This document shows, one piece after another, positions 27,001-39,600 of a stretch of 64,000 bases of DNA. This stretch comes from Mesocentrotus franciscanus (lineage: Eukaryota > Echinodermata > Echinoidea > Camarodonta > Strongylocentrotidae): the NCBI GenBank assembly GCA_037976565.1, contig CP137666.1, positions 9,540,714 to 9,604,713 on the forward strand, given 5' to 3'. The first letter of the stretch is position 1. The number at the start of each line of letters is the position of its first letter. Position numbers and translations under genes: made by a program. Under the pieces are notes generated by a model, which was not told the origin of the DNA, did not search any database, and saw only the letters and a program-made list of their open reading frames with translations.

Positions 27001-30000
27001 AATGTTACCTACTCGTAAAACATTTCATATGTACATGTACATGCTGTTGGGCGTGGACACCAACCCCCATTTCCATTTTGGGGGATGGCGGACCCTGATC
27101 ACCTTTCTGCTGTCATCAGTGCCAAGATACAACAAAGGATAGGCCTATTCATAGTCTACATCATCATTTCAAAATCTGAAGCGATCAAAATGGTAACAAA
27201 GGGATCAAAGGGGGAGGAAGGGACATAATTGCATCCTCCTGCCACTCAAATTATAATGTATTATTTTTGAAAATTTACCATTGCTATCTGTCAACAGATT
27301 ATCATCCTAAACATAGACGTGTACATTATTTTGCTCAAGAAGACATGTATGTGTACATGTATCATGTATGCACACTCGGATTTAATGCCCAGTGACACAA
27401 AATTATGCTGACATTTTGACGATCGAAAGGTACATGCACACATGCGCATTGTGATAATTTTATCGTAAGCAGGTAAGTGTTGGAAGTGATCGATGGCTCA
27501 GTCTAGTCCCTAGCATAATGGATTGACATTTTCCATGCATGCCTACAAACATGCAACATGCAACATGCATTAAGTTTAAAATGCAGCTTGCTCACTCTCT
27601 TCCTCTCTCTCTCTCTCTCTCACTCTCGTAGGCTTTTATCAATGCTCACACTCTCCCACTTTCTCATTCTCTCATTCTCTCTCTCTCTCATCAGATACTG
27701 TATTTTTCTTTCATATCCGAAGGTGCAATTTGTATTCTAGTGTGTGTGCTTGCTTTGTGGATATTATTGCTCTTGTAATATTGTGTTCATCGAATAACTC
27801 TTTGATCAGGGGGGCATTTCATCAACATTTGTCCACCGACAACTGTCGGCGCCGACTAAATTTGACCAATCAGAGGCCTGGAAAATAGTCGGTGACAATA
27901 AAATTGTCGGTGAAAATGATATTAGTCGGTGAAAACCACCGACTAATTGTTTCATGAAACGCCCCCCTGATGTACCACCACCATGGTACATTGAGTTGAT
28001 GCTAACAAAATGTAAGGCATAATGACATTTTCATACATGTAGTATGTACATGTACAGTGGATCCTGTCTGCATTCTACATCGAATAAATGAATGAATAAA
28101 TAAATGAATAAATAAAAAAAAAAGAAATAGAAAATAGATAAATGAAATTTTAAAAGTACCAAAATAAAAATTAAAAATGGAAAGAAAAAGAAAGTAAAGA
28201 AAAAAGAGAGAGAGAGAGAAAGAAGAAAAAAATTGTGAAATACTAGGAAAATTACATCTCCTGAGACAGAACATTTGGTCCCAATAGATATAATAATTTA
28301 CCAAATATATCAATTAGTACATGTAGGCGGTTTCCCGACAAAATTTGTATCATCATGTATTAGTCAAAACATATTCTTTCACATGATTGTTATTGAGAGC
28401 TTCCATTTCATTTTTTGAGAGAGGGGCGTTTCCAAAACTGGTCTTTACCTACATGTATTTATAACCAATTGAAACATACACCATGTGCAATATTTATCTA
28501 CGAAAAAAAAGAACAAGAACGATAACACCCCCAAAAAAAAAAAAAATAAATAAATAAATAAATAAAAAATCTGTTGGTGACTTAAATAGAATTTCCCCCT
28601 AACTGCATGTGCATTATGTGACATACTGAGAAACAAAGAAGTTACAAATGACGAAACTATCTCTTACATGTACACCGCACTTGACATTATTTTCCTTTCT
28701 TAAATTTTCTTCCCAAGTTTTCAGCAGTCAGAATTGTGCAAAATTGATTTGAACCACTTTCTCTTTTATTCTGCTAATTAATATTAGGCTTTGTAATGTA
28801 CAGCAAAAATATGTTTTCTATACGAATACCCTTTGAATGGAAGTGCAGATTAGTACTTAGTAATGTTCTATCTGCATAGACCCAAGAACCGAGTAATGCC
28901 TTGTACCCAAGCCTGTGGCAAGTTTGCAGTCTCATCTGAAAATTGAAAGAAAAATGCAAAATTGCACTTATTGTACACCTATTGAAATGATCTATTATTG
29001 TGAATACCAGTGTCTCTAGGATTGTATCTGTAAACAAGATTTAAGTTTGGATCATTAAATTCAGTGGCATGCATGTACAATGCATTCTGTTTTGTTTAGG
29101 TTTGGAATAAGGATGTGGTAAATCTATGGTTCTATTTTAATGTCAGGATGTTTCAATATGAAAGCAACACATGAGATATGAGGAGAGTTGAAACATCATC
29201 TCCCGTAAGCCTTCATTTTTTAAGAATAACATATAATGGTACAAAGTTCATACATACCTTTTTGTACATGGTACAGTTATTGTACTGCAGATTTGATTTA
29301 CAGTTTAAGCCAATAATTTTTATGCTTTTTTGTGGATGAGAGAGAGAAACAGATATATTTGGGGAAGTTGTCTTTGAGACGATTTAACACTGACTACTTT
29401 CTGTACATGTTTGTACATACACCCCTGAACAACAACTCACAAAAGTTGTGAAAAATATAAAACTATCTTGAAAATAACAACTTATTAAGGAAACACACCT
29501 TACATGTATATAAACTTTAAACTGTATTCTTCACTATTTTAGGCCGATATGTAAGTGGGCTTATTTACACAAACCTATCACTGTGAATGCTCACACATAG
29601 AGTAGTGTACTCTAAAACTAGAATCTTTCATGCTCATTAAAGGTTTTCCAATTTTGCAAGTTACATTAAGTTTCATGCTGTAAAGTAATTTAATCACAAC
29701 TGACGCGACATTAATTTTTTGCAACTTCCTGGATTATCTCTCGCTATTAAAATGACTTTACAATTTATGAAAGTGTCTTATCACAAAAGTTTCTGGTTTT
29801 ACATACTAAGTCCAGATAGAAGAGTCTCAGAAACTGTCATTTCTTAAATTGTGTATAATAACAACACAGAGAGTGAAAGGAACGTACCGGTAAACTGAAA
29901 GTAATTATCGTGTAGAAAATATTTATATGATATTGTGAAAAACTAACCTTCAAAACAAAATGAATCATTGTTAATTACAAATAAAAAGTGTATCACGGAT

Positions 30001-33000
30001 CAAATTGGACTGGAGATTGGATCGTCCTTCTCTGGATGAGAAGGATGTATGCTTGCAAAGTGTAGGCCTACAATTAAAAATATTGCAATAATTGGAATTT
30101 TTGTGTCTTTTCAGATATCATTTTTTCATAGGGATTTGACGAAATTGTCCAACCCAGTGCTACATATACATGTAGTATCTACCTGATTATATGAAGTCAC
30201 TAAATATTGCAATAATTTGAGTTTTTGTCTTTTTTCTCCAGATATCATTTGTCAACTAGACATTGCCAGAATTATCTAACCCAGGTGCTACATACTGTAC
30301 ATGTATGAGTTGAGTCTACATGTACCTAATCATATTATAAAATGACTAAATATTGCAATAATTAGGAATTTTATTTGTCTTTTTCAGATATCATTGGTTG
30401 ACAGAACATTGACAGAATTATCAAACGCTGGTGCTAGTGGAAGTGTTTTCTACCTGACTTTGGATGATGAATTCATCATTAAGACTACACAGCACAAAGA
30501 AGCGGACTTCTTACAGAAACTACTACCAGGCTATTACATGGTAAAGTATTCTATACTTTTTTGTTTGGAAACCATCTTGGAGGTTGTTTTCATGGTGAAG
30601 CTGGATAAATTTGATTCTTGTTTTAACATGGAGAAGCACATACATGCAAATCTGACTTTTATATGTTAGAAATCTCTGTCACATTCATGGATACTTAGAC
30701 TGGAAAAAAGCACTGCAAGCCTTATCCATGCATTTATCAGCAGTAGGCTTGGTTATTGTAATGGATTATTGCTAGGCTTGCCAGATTCACAAATAATGAA
30801 GATGCAGCATGTTCAGAATGCCTATAAGACTTGTCAAATTTCTCTAAATTTTCCCTAATATTACACTGTTTTTTATTAAGTTACATTGGTTAGCCATTAA
30901 TGCATGGAATTTCATTTAAGATACTTTTGCTTGTTTACAAAGCTTTTAATGGTTAAGCCTCAAATTATTTGTCTGAATTATTATCTTTTAAATCACATCC
31001 ATATTCTCATAATTTACGGAGTACACAGGATAAGCTGCTTCTAAAGCTACCTCACACAAGAACAAAAGTGACTCTTGGAGATAGCGCTTTTAGTTGTGCA
31101 ACTCTAAAACTTTGGAATAAACTATCAATATACATAAGAAAAGCCTCATCTGTTGCTGTCCTCGAAGCTTTGTTGAATATGCACTTGTTTTCAGGAGCTT
31201 TTGAATAGTTTTTGGATGTGTGTCTGTAAAGTAGCACTATTAGTAGTTTTTTCCTTCATCACAGCGCAGTAGAGTATATTTACATAGTAGTTGCGCTATA
31301 TAAATTGATCTAATTATTATTATTTTTAATTCAGAGAAAGAGAAACATTCCAGTGCTTTCATGTTCTTAGAACTAGTATTCATGATAAAAAATCACCTGA
31401 CGAAGTGTTGCAGCGGCGCACGAAACGTCGTGATCTTTTAGATCTCTTGTTGACCATACATTGCGAGACAAACGAATATCACTAGTCATATTATTTTCAA
31501 AACATCTTTATTGTTGGGAATCATCAGGGTGTTTTTTGGTGAAGTGGGAGGATTTAGTGATTTGAAAGAAAGAGCATTGTTAACTAAATGTTATTATAAA
31601 ACAAAACACATTGAAAATATTCCTGTAAGTTCTTTGTTAAAGGGATCCGGTAACTTTGTCTCAGATTCTGAAACAAAATTCTGGATTTAGCTCATGATGC
31701 AATGATAATCATAAACCTTTAGGTCAGTCAGGAACCCCATGACTTTTACAAGCTGATCGCCTGTCTGATTATCAAGATATTTATGATTGGAATTACAAAT
31801 TTTGAAAACCATTCGCCTGATGGTTTTCATAACACTATAGTCTATTGGGGAAAACGAGTTATGTAAAACCGGTCAATCAAAGATTTTTACTTTTTTGAGG
31901 CACTTCTTGATCATTTTGAAGCGCAATTTTTTTAGGGCTTCATTATTACACCATATCACAGACACTAATAACATGTAGGGCCGTGTATCTCAGATTTAAC
32001 ACTGTTAAACGATCCCTTTAATGGGACATCTGAAGATAGCAATAAATCATAGGTGATTTATTTGAAAACAATCCTTAGGGATACATAGGAGATGTTAGTA
32101 TGTTATTAAAGAAAACAATTTTTTTGTCCCCTTCTCCCACCCAAGGCAGCAATGTTTCATGGAAATTTGTTCTTGTGATAACATTGACCTCTCTCCATTT
32201 GCACCTGTCTGTCATGTGCAGTGTTAGTCTTTCTCTCAGCTAGGTTATAAATGTCAATTTTATTCTCCAAGTATCAACATTATGGTCTCAATCAGGAAAT
32301 TCAATATTTGTCATCTCCACCTGTATTTATGTATAACATGTTTAGAAAGACAATGAAATTGACAACAAATTATCATGGGCTCATCAGTGTAAGTCCGTTC
32401 TTTCAAAGGCTCAACAGAGGATGTATTTTTTAAGAAAACTTAAATCGTTTCATGTAGATGTGTTCTACAAATCCATGATAGAAAGTGTTATGTTATTTAG
32501 TTGTGTTGTCTGGTACGGGAGGTGTAGGAAGAAAGACTTTAGCAAGCTCCAGAGAATCACCAAACAAGCAGGGAAGATCACGAGTGAAATTCACAATTTA
32601 AATGAAACATGCGAATCCAAAATAATTCTAGAAGTAAAACAAATTATGAAAAACGAAAATCACCCACTCTTTCCATACTATGTTGTTATGCGTTCTGGTA
32701 AACGACTTCGTTCAATGAACTGTCGCACTCAACGTTTTCTAAATTCCTTCGTTCCTTTCTCGATTCGCAAATACAATCAAAATGCTACCTGAAATTTACG
32801 TTCTTCTTTATAACTGTATTTCTATAATGTTTACTTTTGTAACCTTTCTGGGCCATCCCGTTCACTCGAACAGCTTAAAATAATTCACTTATTTTGTTTT
32901 ATAATAACGTAAGAAAATTTCTGTATATATTCTGAAGAATTTCTATGTCAAAGTATATGATGTATTGTGTATGTAAACTTATTTTGATTCTTTGCACGTT

Positions 33001-33611
33001 TGTAAAATGTGAGCAAAACAAATTTCCAATATTGGATAATAAATTGAAATTGAATTGAAATTGAAAACAAGGTTTTCATGTCTAGCTGAGAGAAAGGAGA
33101 CTTGATTTGAGCACAGAATTAAAAAAAAGTGTTTTCTTGTTGCTAGGTAAGTTCATATTGATCGCTGTGGCAGTTGAAACATCCAGATGATGAACATGTA
33201 CAATATATAATGACATAGACATACATGTAAATGATGTAGGATTGACTTGCTATCATTTTTACTTTATGGATTTCCAAACCTGTCCTGCATAAAAGAGAAA
33301 GTGACATGGATGATAGATCATTATGTGAAAATAAAGTTGAGTATAGTTTTCAGAGACCTTGAAGAAGAGATGGGTGAAAGTAATACAATCGGAAAGATGC
33401 AAAAGGTTGATTATATAATGATGAATTTATTTCAATGGGACTTTTCCAGTTCAAACATAAACTCTGGAATTGCAATTGGAATTCTTAGATTTCTGCATGG
33501 GGTATAAAGCTCTTGTTTTTATTATATATTATATTATTATATTATTCTGTGTACTAAAGGAACAATATTTGAAAACAGGATGACACAAAAGTTTGTGGGA
33601 GGAGAAAGATA

Positions 33612-33647
<36 letters not shown>

Positions 33648-36600
33648 AAAGGAGAGAGAGATGGATAGGGGGAGAGAGAGAGAGAAAGAGAGAGATGGAA
33701 AGGGGAGGGAGAGAGAGAGAGAGAGAGATGGAAGGGGGAGAGAGAGATGGAAGAGAGGGAAAAGGGGGGGGGGTGAAAAATCCATGTTTGAGATACCTGT
33801 TTGTACAGGAGATTGAATTGGTCAATCTAATTCTGTCTAGAATCAAGGATGCGTTCACGCACGTTCCTCCTCTACAATAGATCTTTAATTGAGTATCCTT
33901 CGCTGGAGAACTCATGGAGATATATCGATCTCATAGGGCTATGGGTAAACATTGTATGTTTGTATACAAGAAATATGAGTTTAATCATATGCATTAAATA
34001 TATGATGCATGGATTTTATGATAACTACATGTTTATCAGAAGAGAGTTAAGGCTCGTTCACATATATGACATGCTATTAAAACTGCTGCGTTTTTACGTT
34101 CATGATATGCGCTTCACATTTACACAATATAGTGAGCACACATAACACAGGGCTCGACACCAACAGACGTACGGGACGCATGGGCGCCAACAATCTTAGA
34201 CCAGACCCCCCAAAATCCTCAGACTTTCACATACATGTATGGCTCATGCATACAGAGTTTACAGACTCTAAAAAGTTCAATCCGGACCCCCTTCCATAAG
34301 GGTTAGTGTGGAGCCCTGCATGACACCTTTGTTGCGTGCAGCTATTCATTCCACTCCACTTGCCATTTATTTACACCTTAAACTAAAAGTCACGATTTCC
34401 TGCATCTTGTGTGAACAAGCCTCTCGTAGCAATACTCCATCTTCTACACATGAGTTTGAAAAAGGCAATGTACAAGTTTAATGTGGTATACTTATTGTTT
34501 TTTAGTTTTTTTGGAAAGGCCCGTCAGTCAGTCAGTCTTGGAAATGCTGTAGTTTTAGTATGTAAATGTAATTTGCCATGAGCAATTTATCCAGATGGCT
34601 GTTGCAACAGACTCTGCTAGATAAATGCAAGATGAAAAATTCTGACTGCCATAGAGTACATGTTTATCCACAAAAGGGAATAAAAGCAGACATTTTGTTG
34701 TACTTTCTATTGTGTAGTAATTTTCATGTTTAATAAGTAAATATCATGACTCTTTTGTAAATCCTGCTTCTTTTTTCTCATGTAGAATCTTGTACAAAAC
34801 CCCAGGACATTGCTACCCAAGTTCTACGGTCTTTACACATACCAAAGCGGTGGCAAGAATATCCGATTTGTCATCATGAACAACCTTCTACCTTCAACAA
34901 TGAAGATGCATCAAAAGTTTGATCTGAAGGTGAGCATGATGTCTAATTTACGTCTTTTTTATTTTGTGATGATTGAGAGCTATTACTGTTTTCTCGCATT
35001 CTCTCCAGAACACTCCAAAGTACAAAGATCATATTTGTAATGGGAGATTTATATTGTGATTTATGATTAACCTGGGTGATGTGAGATAAGTCAAAACAGT
35101 TTTATTGTTTGACTTTGTTATGAATTTGACAGATGATCCAAATTTATAGATAGCTGACTTTGTTAAGTGTAACAAGGTTTTGAACTTATTAACATACCAA
35201 ATTCTATTCTTGGAAGGATTCAACATTCTAACTGTTGCTGTTCGTCATCTTCCCTACTGAGTCATGATACCAACATAGGGCAAATCAAAACAGGTTTATT
35301 GTTTGACGTATTTACAGATGATTTTATTTTTTATGCCTCTGCTACAAAGTAGCCGGAGGCATTAGGTTTTCGGGTTGTCCGTCCGTCTGTACGTCCATAC
35401 GTCCGTACGTCCGTCTGTCTGTACGTCCTGATCTCGTGATCGCGTTTTCTCAAGAACCGATTGATGGATTCCCACCAAACTTGGGTCTTGTATATATCTT
35501 GCAGAGCCAGTGAACTGATTAGATTTTGGGATCACGAGGTCCAAGGTCAAAGGTCACAGGGCTCATTATGTATGCAAAAATAGCTTGTGATCGTGTTATC
35601 TCAAGAACCGATTGATGGATTCCCGCCAAACTTGGGTCATGTATGTATCCTGCAGAGCCAACGAACTGATTTCATTTTGGGGTCACGAGGTCAAAGGTCA
35701 AAGGTCACAGGGCTCATTATGTATGCAACAATAGCTTGTGATCACATCATCAGAACAGATGACAGATTACCATCAAACTCAAGACATGGACCGTATTTGC
35801 CGGCGATATTTGGTAGAGGAAAAAAAAAAAAAACAAACAAAAACAAAAACAAAAAAACAAAGGAAAAAAACCAAACGGACAAAACAAAATAATCCTAATT
35901 TTCTCGTAGAACACTATTTTTTTCTACAAACTGATACCAAATTCATCAATATTCTTATAAATACACAGGAAGTTTACCTAAAAAATGATCGTAATTTAGC
36001 AAATCGTCATCGATTTTAAGCTAGTACTGTATCGCAGGCAGATTTGGTATCCTACATACATGTATAATACCCGTACCACGATGTGCAGTGTAATACGAAT
36101 TTGCGACTTCGGCTAAATGCGCAGTTGCGTTGCGCGGCAGCTAGCTCTGTAACGGTCGAGGTCCCTTCTTTTAGAAAGTTTTACTTTTTAGCGATGCAAT
36201 GGCACGAACTTAGATCTAGATCTACCGGTAGATTTCGTTAGAAAATAAGTTATGAAGTTTATTTTAGACTTCATGTCAACAATGCAACATAAAATTGTTG
36301 GTAAGATGTGTGGAGCTATTCTAGAAATGTCCTGTACCATTTATAGTCATTGTAGTCCCATATCTACAAATGGACGTGCTGTTTTGACCGCTGATTTTTT
36401 ACTGTTGCTGTGCAAAGGCCGCACTCAGAATTTTTGATATTTTCATTACCAAAAATATTGCGGCCTTTACGCCAGCAAATACGGTATGTATCTTGCAGAG
36501 CCAATGAACTGATTAGATTTTGGGGGTCATGAGGTCAAAGTTCAAAGGTCATGGGGCTCATTATGTATGCAAAAATAGCTTGTGAACGTATTATCAATAG

Positions 36601-39600
36601 AACCGACGGATGGATTACTATCAAACTCAGGACATGTATGTATCTTGCAGAGCCAATGAACTGATTAGATTCGAGGGTCATGAGGTCAAAGATCAAAGGG
36701 TCATACATGTATATGAAAAATAGTTTGTTATCACAATATTCTGAGAACCTGTTAATGGATTACAATAAAAATTACTTCTGTTTTGGTTTGTAAAATCGCT
36801 CCATGGCGGAGGCATCATTTTCGACTGTGCGCAGTCAAAGGTCCATCTAGTTACATGTAAATAGCTGAATTTTTTACAACGTCCTGCATTAATAAATTGA
36901 ATGGGGAGGGGGCAGGAGAGGGACTCAACACTTACTGCCATTCTCATATGTTCTAACTTAATTTACCTACTGTTGTTCATTAAGTGTCCTATAGATTACC
37001 ACGTATTATGGTACATGTAGCATGAAAACAAATTGACACCAAAATTATCATTTTACCACATATTCTGTCTGATCCAAGCTCTAGTAGGGCTTCCAAATTA
37101 TTGCAATCATCAGATAGAACAAATTTGAGAAATGGTAGGAACCCTTTCCTAGCTAAATTTATGGAACTAGTCCAAGTGGTGTATGGGACAAGTTCAGTAT
37201 ATGTCCCATACATAATCATGAAAAAAATTTGACACCAAACGTATCATTTAATAGATATCTTGTCTGATCCTCGCTTCAGTAGGGCTTGCAAAGTATTACA
37301 ATTATATAAAAAATCTGAGGTATAGTAGGGAACGTTTGAAACAAAATACTATTAGTTTATACAGTGTCCTACATGTTCATGTATGAAGTAATTGAGGTGC
37401 ATTGCAATGTGCCATGAATTCCAAAGTCCACAATATAATTGTAGACCTTTGTGCCAGGCAAAAGATTTGTACAATCTCCTAGGAATTTTGCTTCACCGTT
37501 CAATCAGCAGTGAAATTTGTCAACTCGGTGTGGGTTAGGGTTTGTCAGAAAACATTAGATCGTGAGGTTGACCGGTCAACTGCTTATCATTATTGCATGT
37601 TTGCCTGGTAGTAGGATGACAAGTCCAAACAAATACTAGGATAGGATCATGTAGGGGACTTCCGTTGGTCATGCTTTTTCTCGTGGATCATTGTTGATGT
37701 ATATTTGTTTTGCCTCAGCCTGTCAATGTAGAGGGAACTAGTCAAGTGAGATTGATATGGCATAGATGTGAATAATAATTTTTCTTTCATTTTTTAAAAA
37801 GAAATAAAGTTTATTTTTCAAAGTAAAAAGGAAAAATATGCAATAATTTATACACTATTATTCCATGATTGAGTAGATCATAGGATTTGTACATCTATCC
37901 TTACCTCTGTTTAAAAAAAGGAAAAATATAGACAAGAGCAGTGAGCAGTTCAGCTCTCAAAAGCTCCAAAAGAGCTCTGGAAATGGAAACAAAGTAAGAA
38001 ATATTTAATATTGCTGAGAGAAATGTTCACTTTTACAAAACCAAATCCAAAAGAGCTCTCATGATCAGTTCAGTATTTGTTGTACAGTACTTGTTATGCT
38101 CATATTGTTATCAACACCATATGAAAAAATTAATATGTATGTGTAGATAGTGTAGTGCACATTCAAATTCATTAGAAGATATCGTCTACTGAGAGTTGGA
38201 AGGACGTAGAGTGAATGCCATTCTGGATGTAAGCAGATAACATTTCCATGTCTTATAAGAATAGATGCCTTACATTGGAAGTAAGCTATGAATCTTTCTA
38301 TATTTGTTCATTCTCAGGGTTCAACATACAAGAGGAAAGCCTCGAAAGGAGAGAAGCAGAAGAAATCGCCGACATTAAAGGATTTAGATTTCATAGTAGA
38401 ACATCCTGAGGGGCTGCACCTAGATGCGTTAACATATAATGCTCTTCTCAAGACGATACAACGGGACTGCAGGGTGAGTATTGAGTATTGAGTATTCAGT
38501 GTAAAGGTTGATCCAACATTTGCTCTGGCAACGATTTGCTCTGGCGACAATTTTTGCAGGCTTGTGTCTTTAAAAAGATACTGGGTTATGGGTGAGATGT
38601 AGTGCCATGTCTAGGGTTGAAATTGGACTTATGGTCAGTATAAGAAATTGATCGTGGAGCAAATGCTTCCAAAACTTGTGTCATACAACCATTGCAGGGG
38701 GTTGTCAGGTGAATCTAGAGTTGGATGACCGTAACATGCTCTATCCTGGCTCACAGTAGTCCCCCAAAATTGCAGCAATAATGATTCTATGTTAACATCT
38801 AATTGATTTTGGTTTGTTGCATAGAGATAAGCCAGCCATCCTGTGTATTGTTAGTGAATTGTTACTCTTCAGTAGATTTTATGGCCCTCAGATGCACCAC
38901 AGTGGCACATAGCAGAGCTCACAGGTATGGAAACAAATAGGAAGAAGTTTTTCTAGTTTTTGAAATGTTTAATACACCAAAATCATTAGACATTCTTTTA
39001 TTGTCTTTCTTTGATTGCAGGTACTTGAAAGCTTCAAGATCATGGACTACAGTTTACTTCTTGGTATTCATAATTTGGACCAAGCACTGCGAGACATGGT
39101 AAATGACCTTGGCACATTTATGCCCACTTTTATTTCCTTTTCAAAGCCTTTCAAGAGAAACACATACATTTCTTTCATGAGATGCTATCATTTGAAAAGT
39201 TTTATTTTCATCTTGTATTGAAGAAACAGTCTGAAAAGTTTGGTTGAAGTGACTAGGTAAAAAAAAAAAGTTGAATGGAATTAAAACAAAAATTTATTTG
39301 AAAATTATGGGACCAAGGAGATCTTAGTTTACATGTAAGTTGTCATTCATTTACTGCACCTGGGTTGAGAGCAGCAAATCTAGATTAATGCTTTGCTAGA
39401 GGACATTAGTGCCACCACTGAGACTTGATCAACAGTCAGGTGATGTATCCACAGAGTTCTATTTTTGTCTTGTATGTATTGTGTGAGATTGTCAAAAATT
39501 AAGTGAACACTATACAATGATGTGCTTATTTATTTGAACAGGCCAAAGAAGGAAGAGAACACCCCGGCACTCCATCGGGTCTAGATGATCATCCTCTAGA

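Larger units (their letters stand above)
21094..30387 (+). other. PIP5K1 intron 5
   Basis: At 9.3 kb the longest intron. No exon was found. It includes a poly-C tract near 23993, an ACT-type trinucleotide run (24943-24978), one hairpin-family copy (25167-25237), (TG)n near 26218, an inverted-repeat element (26493-26651), a CT microsatellite (27600-27690), another inverted-repeat element (27806-27970), AAAT/GA-rich low complexity (28080-28230) and, at the 3' end, two degenerate copies of the exon 6 start (30081-30350). Between 21094 and 24900 I see only AT-rich unique-looking sequence. Confidence 0.75.
30541..34785 (+). other. PIP5K1 intron 6
   Basis: A 4.2-kb intron composed largely of mobile DNA: a LINE tail (30690-31325), a hammerhead-like motif (31386-31440), a 385-bp TTAA element (31637-32021), a second LINE tail (32235-33063), a (GA)n tract (33597-33775) and nested inverted-repeat elements (34050-34423 containing 34148-34318). 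I see no exon. Confidence 0.8.
34930..38317 (+). other. PIP5K1 intron 7
   Basis: 3.4 kb without a supported exon. The middle is the tandem array with AGGTCA repeats (35331-36815) interrupted by a TIR element (35791-36484). A degenerate two-copy tandem of about 200 bp spans 37008-37400. The rest is AT-rich intron. Confidence 0.75.

Noticed and set aside
33593..33915. Frames of 82-128 codons on both strands
   Set aside because: Generated by the (GA)n microsatellite; Arg/Glu or Ser/Leu repeats only.
35362..36019. Open frames within the AGGTCA-repeat array
   Set aside because: They belong to a tandem repetitive element and a poly-A run; no protein family.
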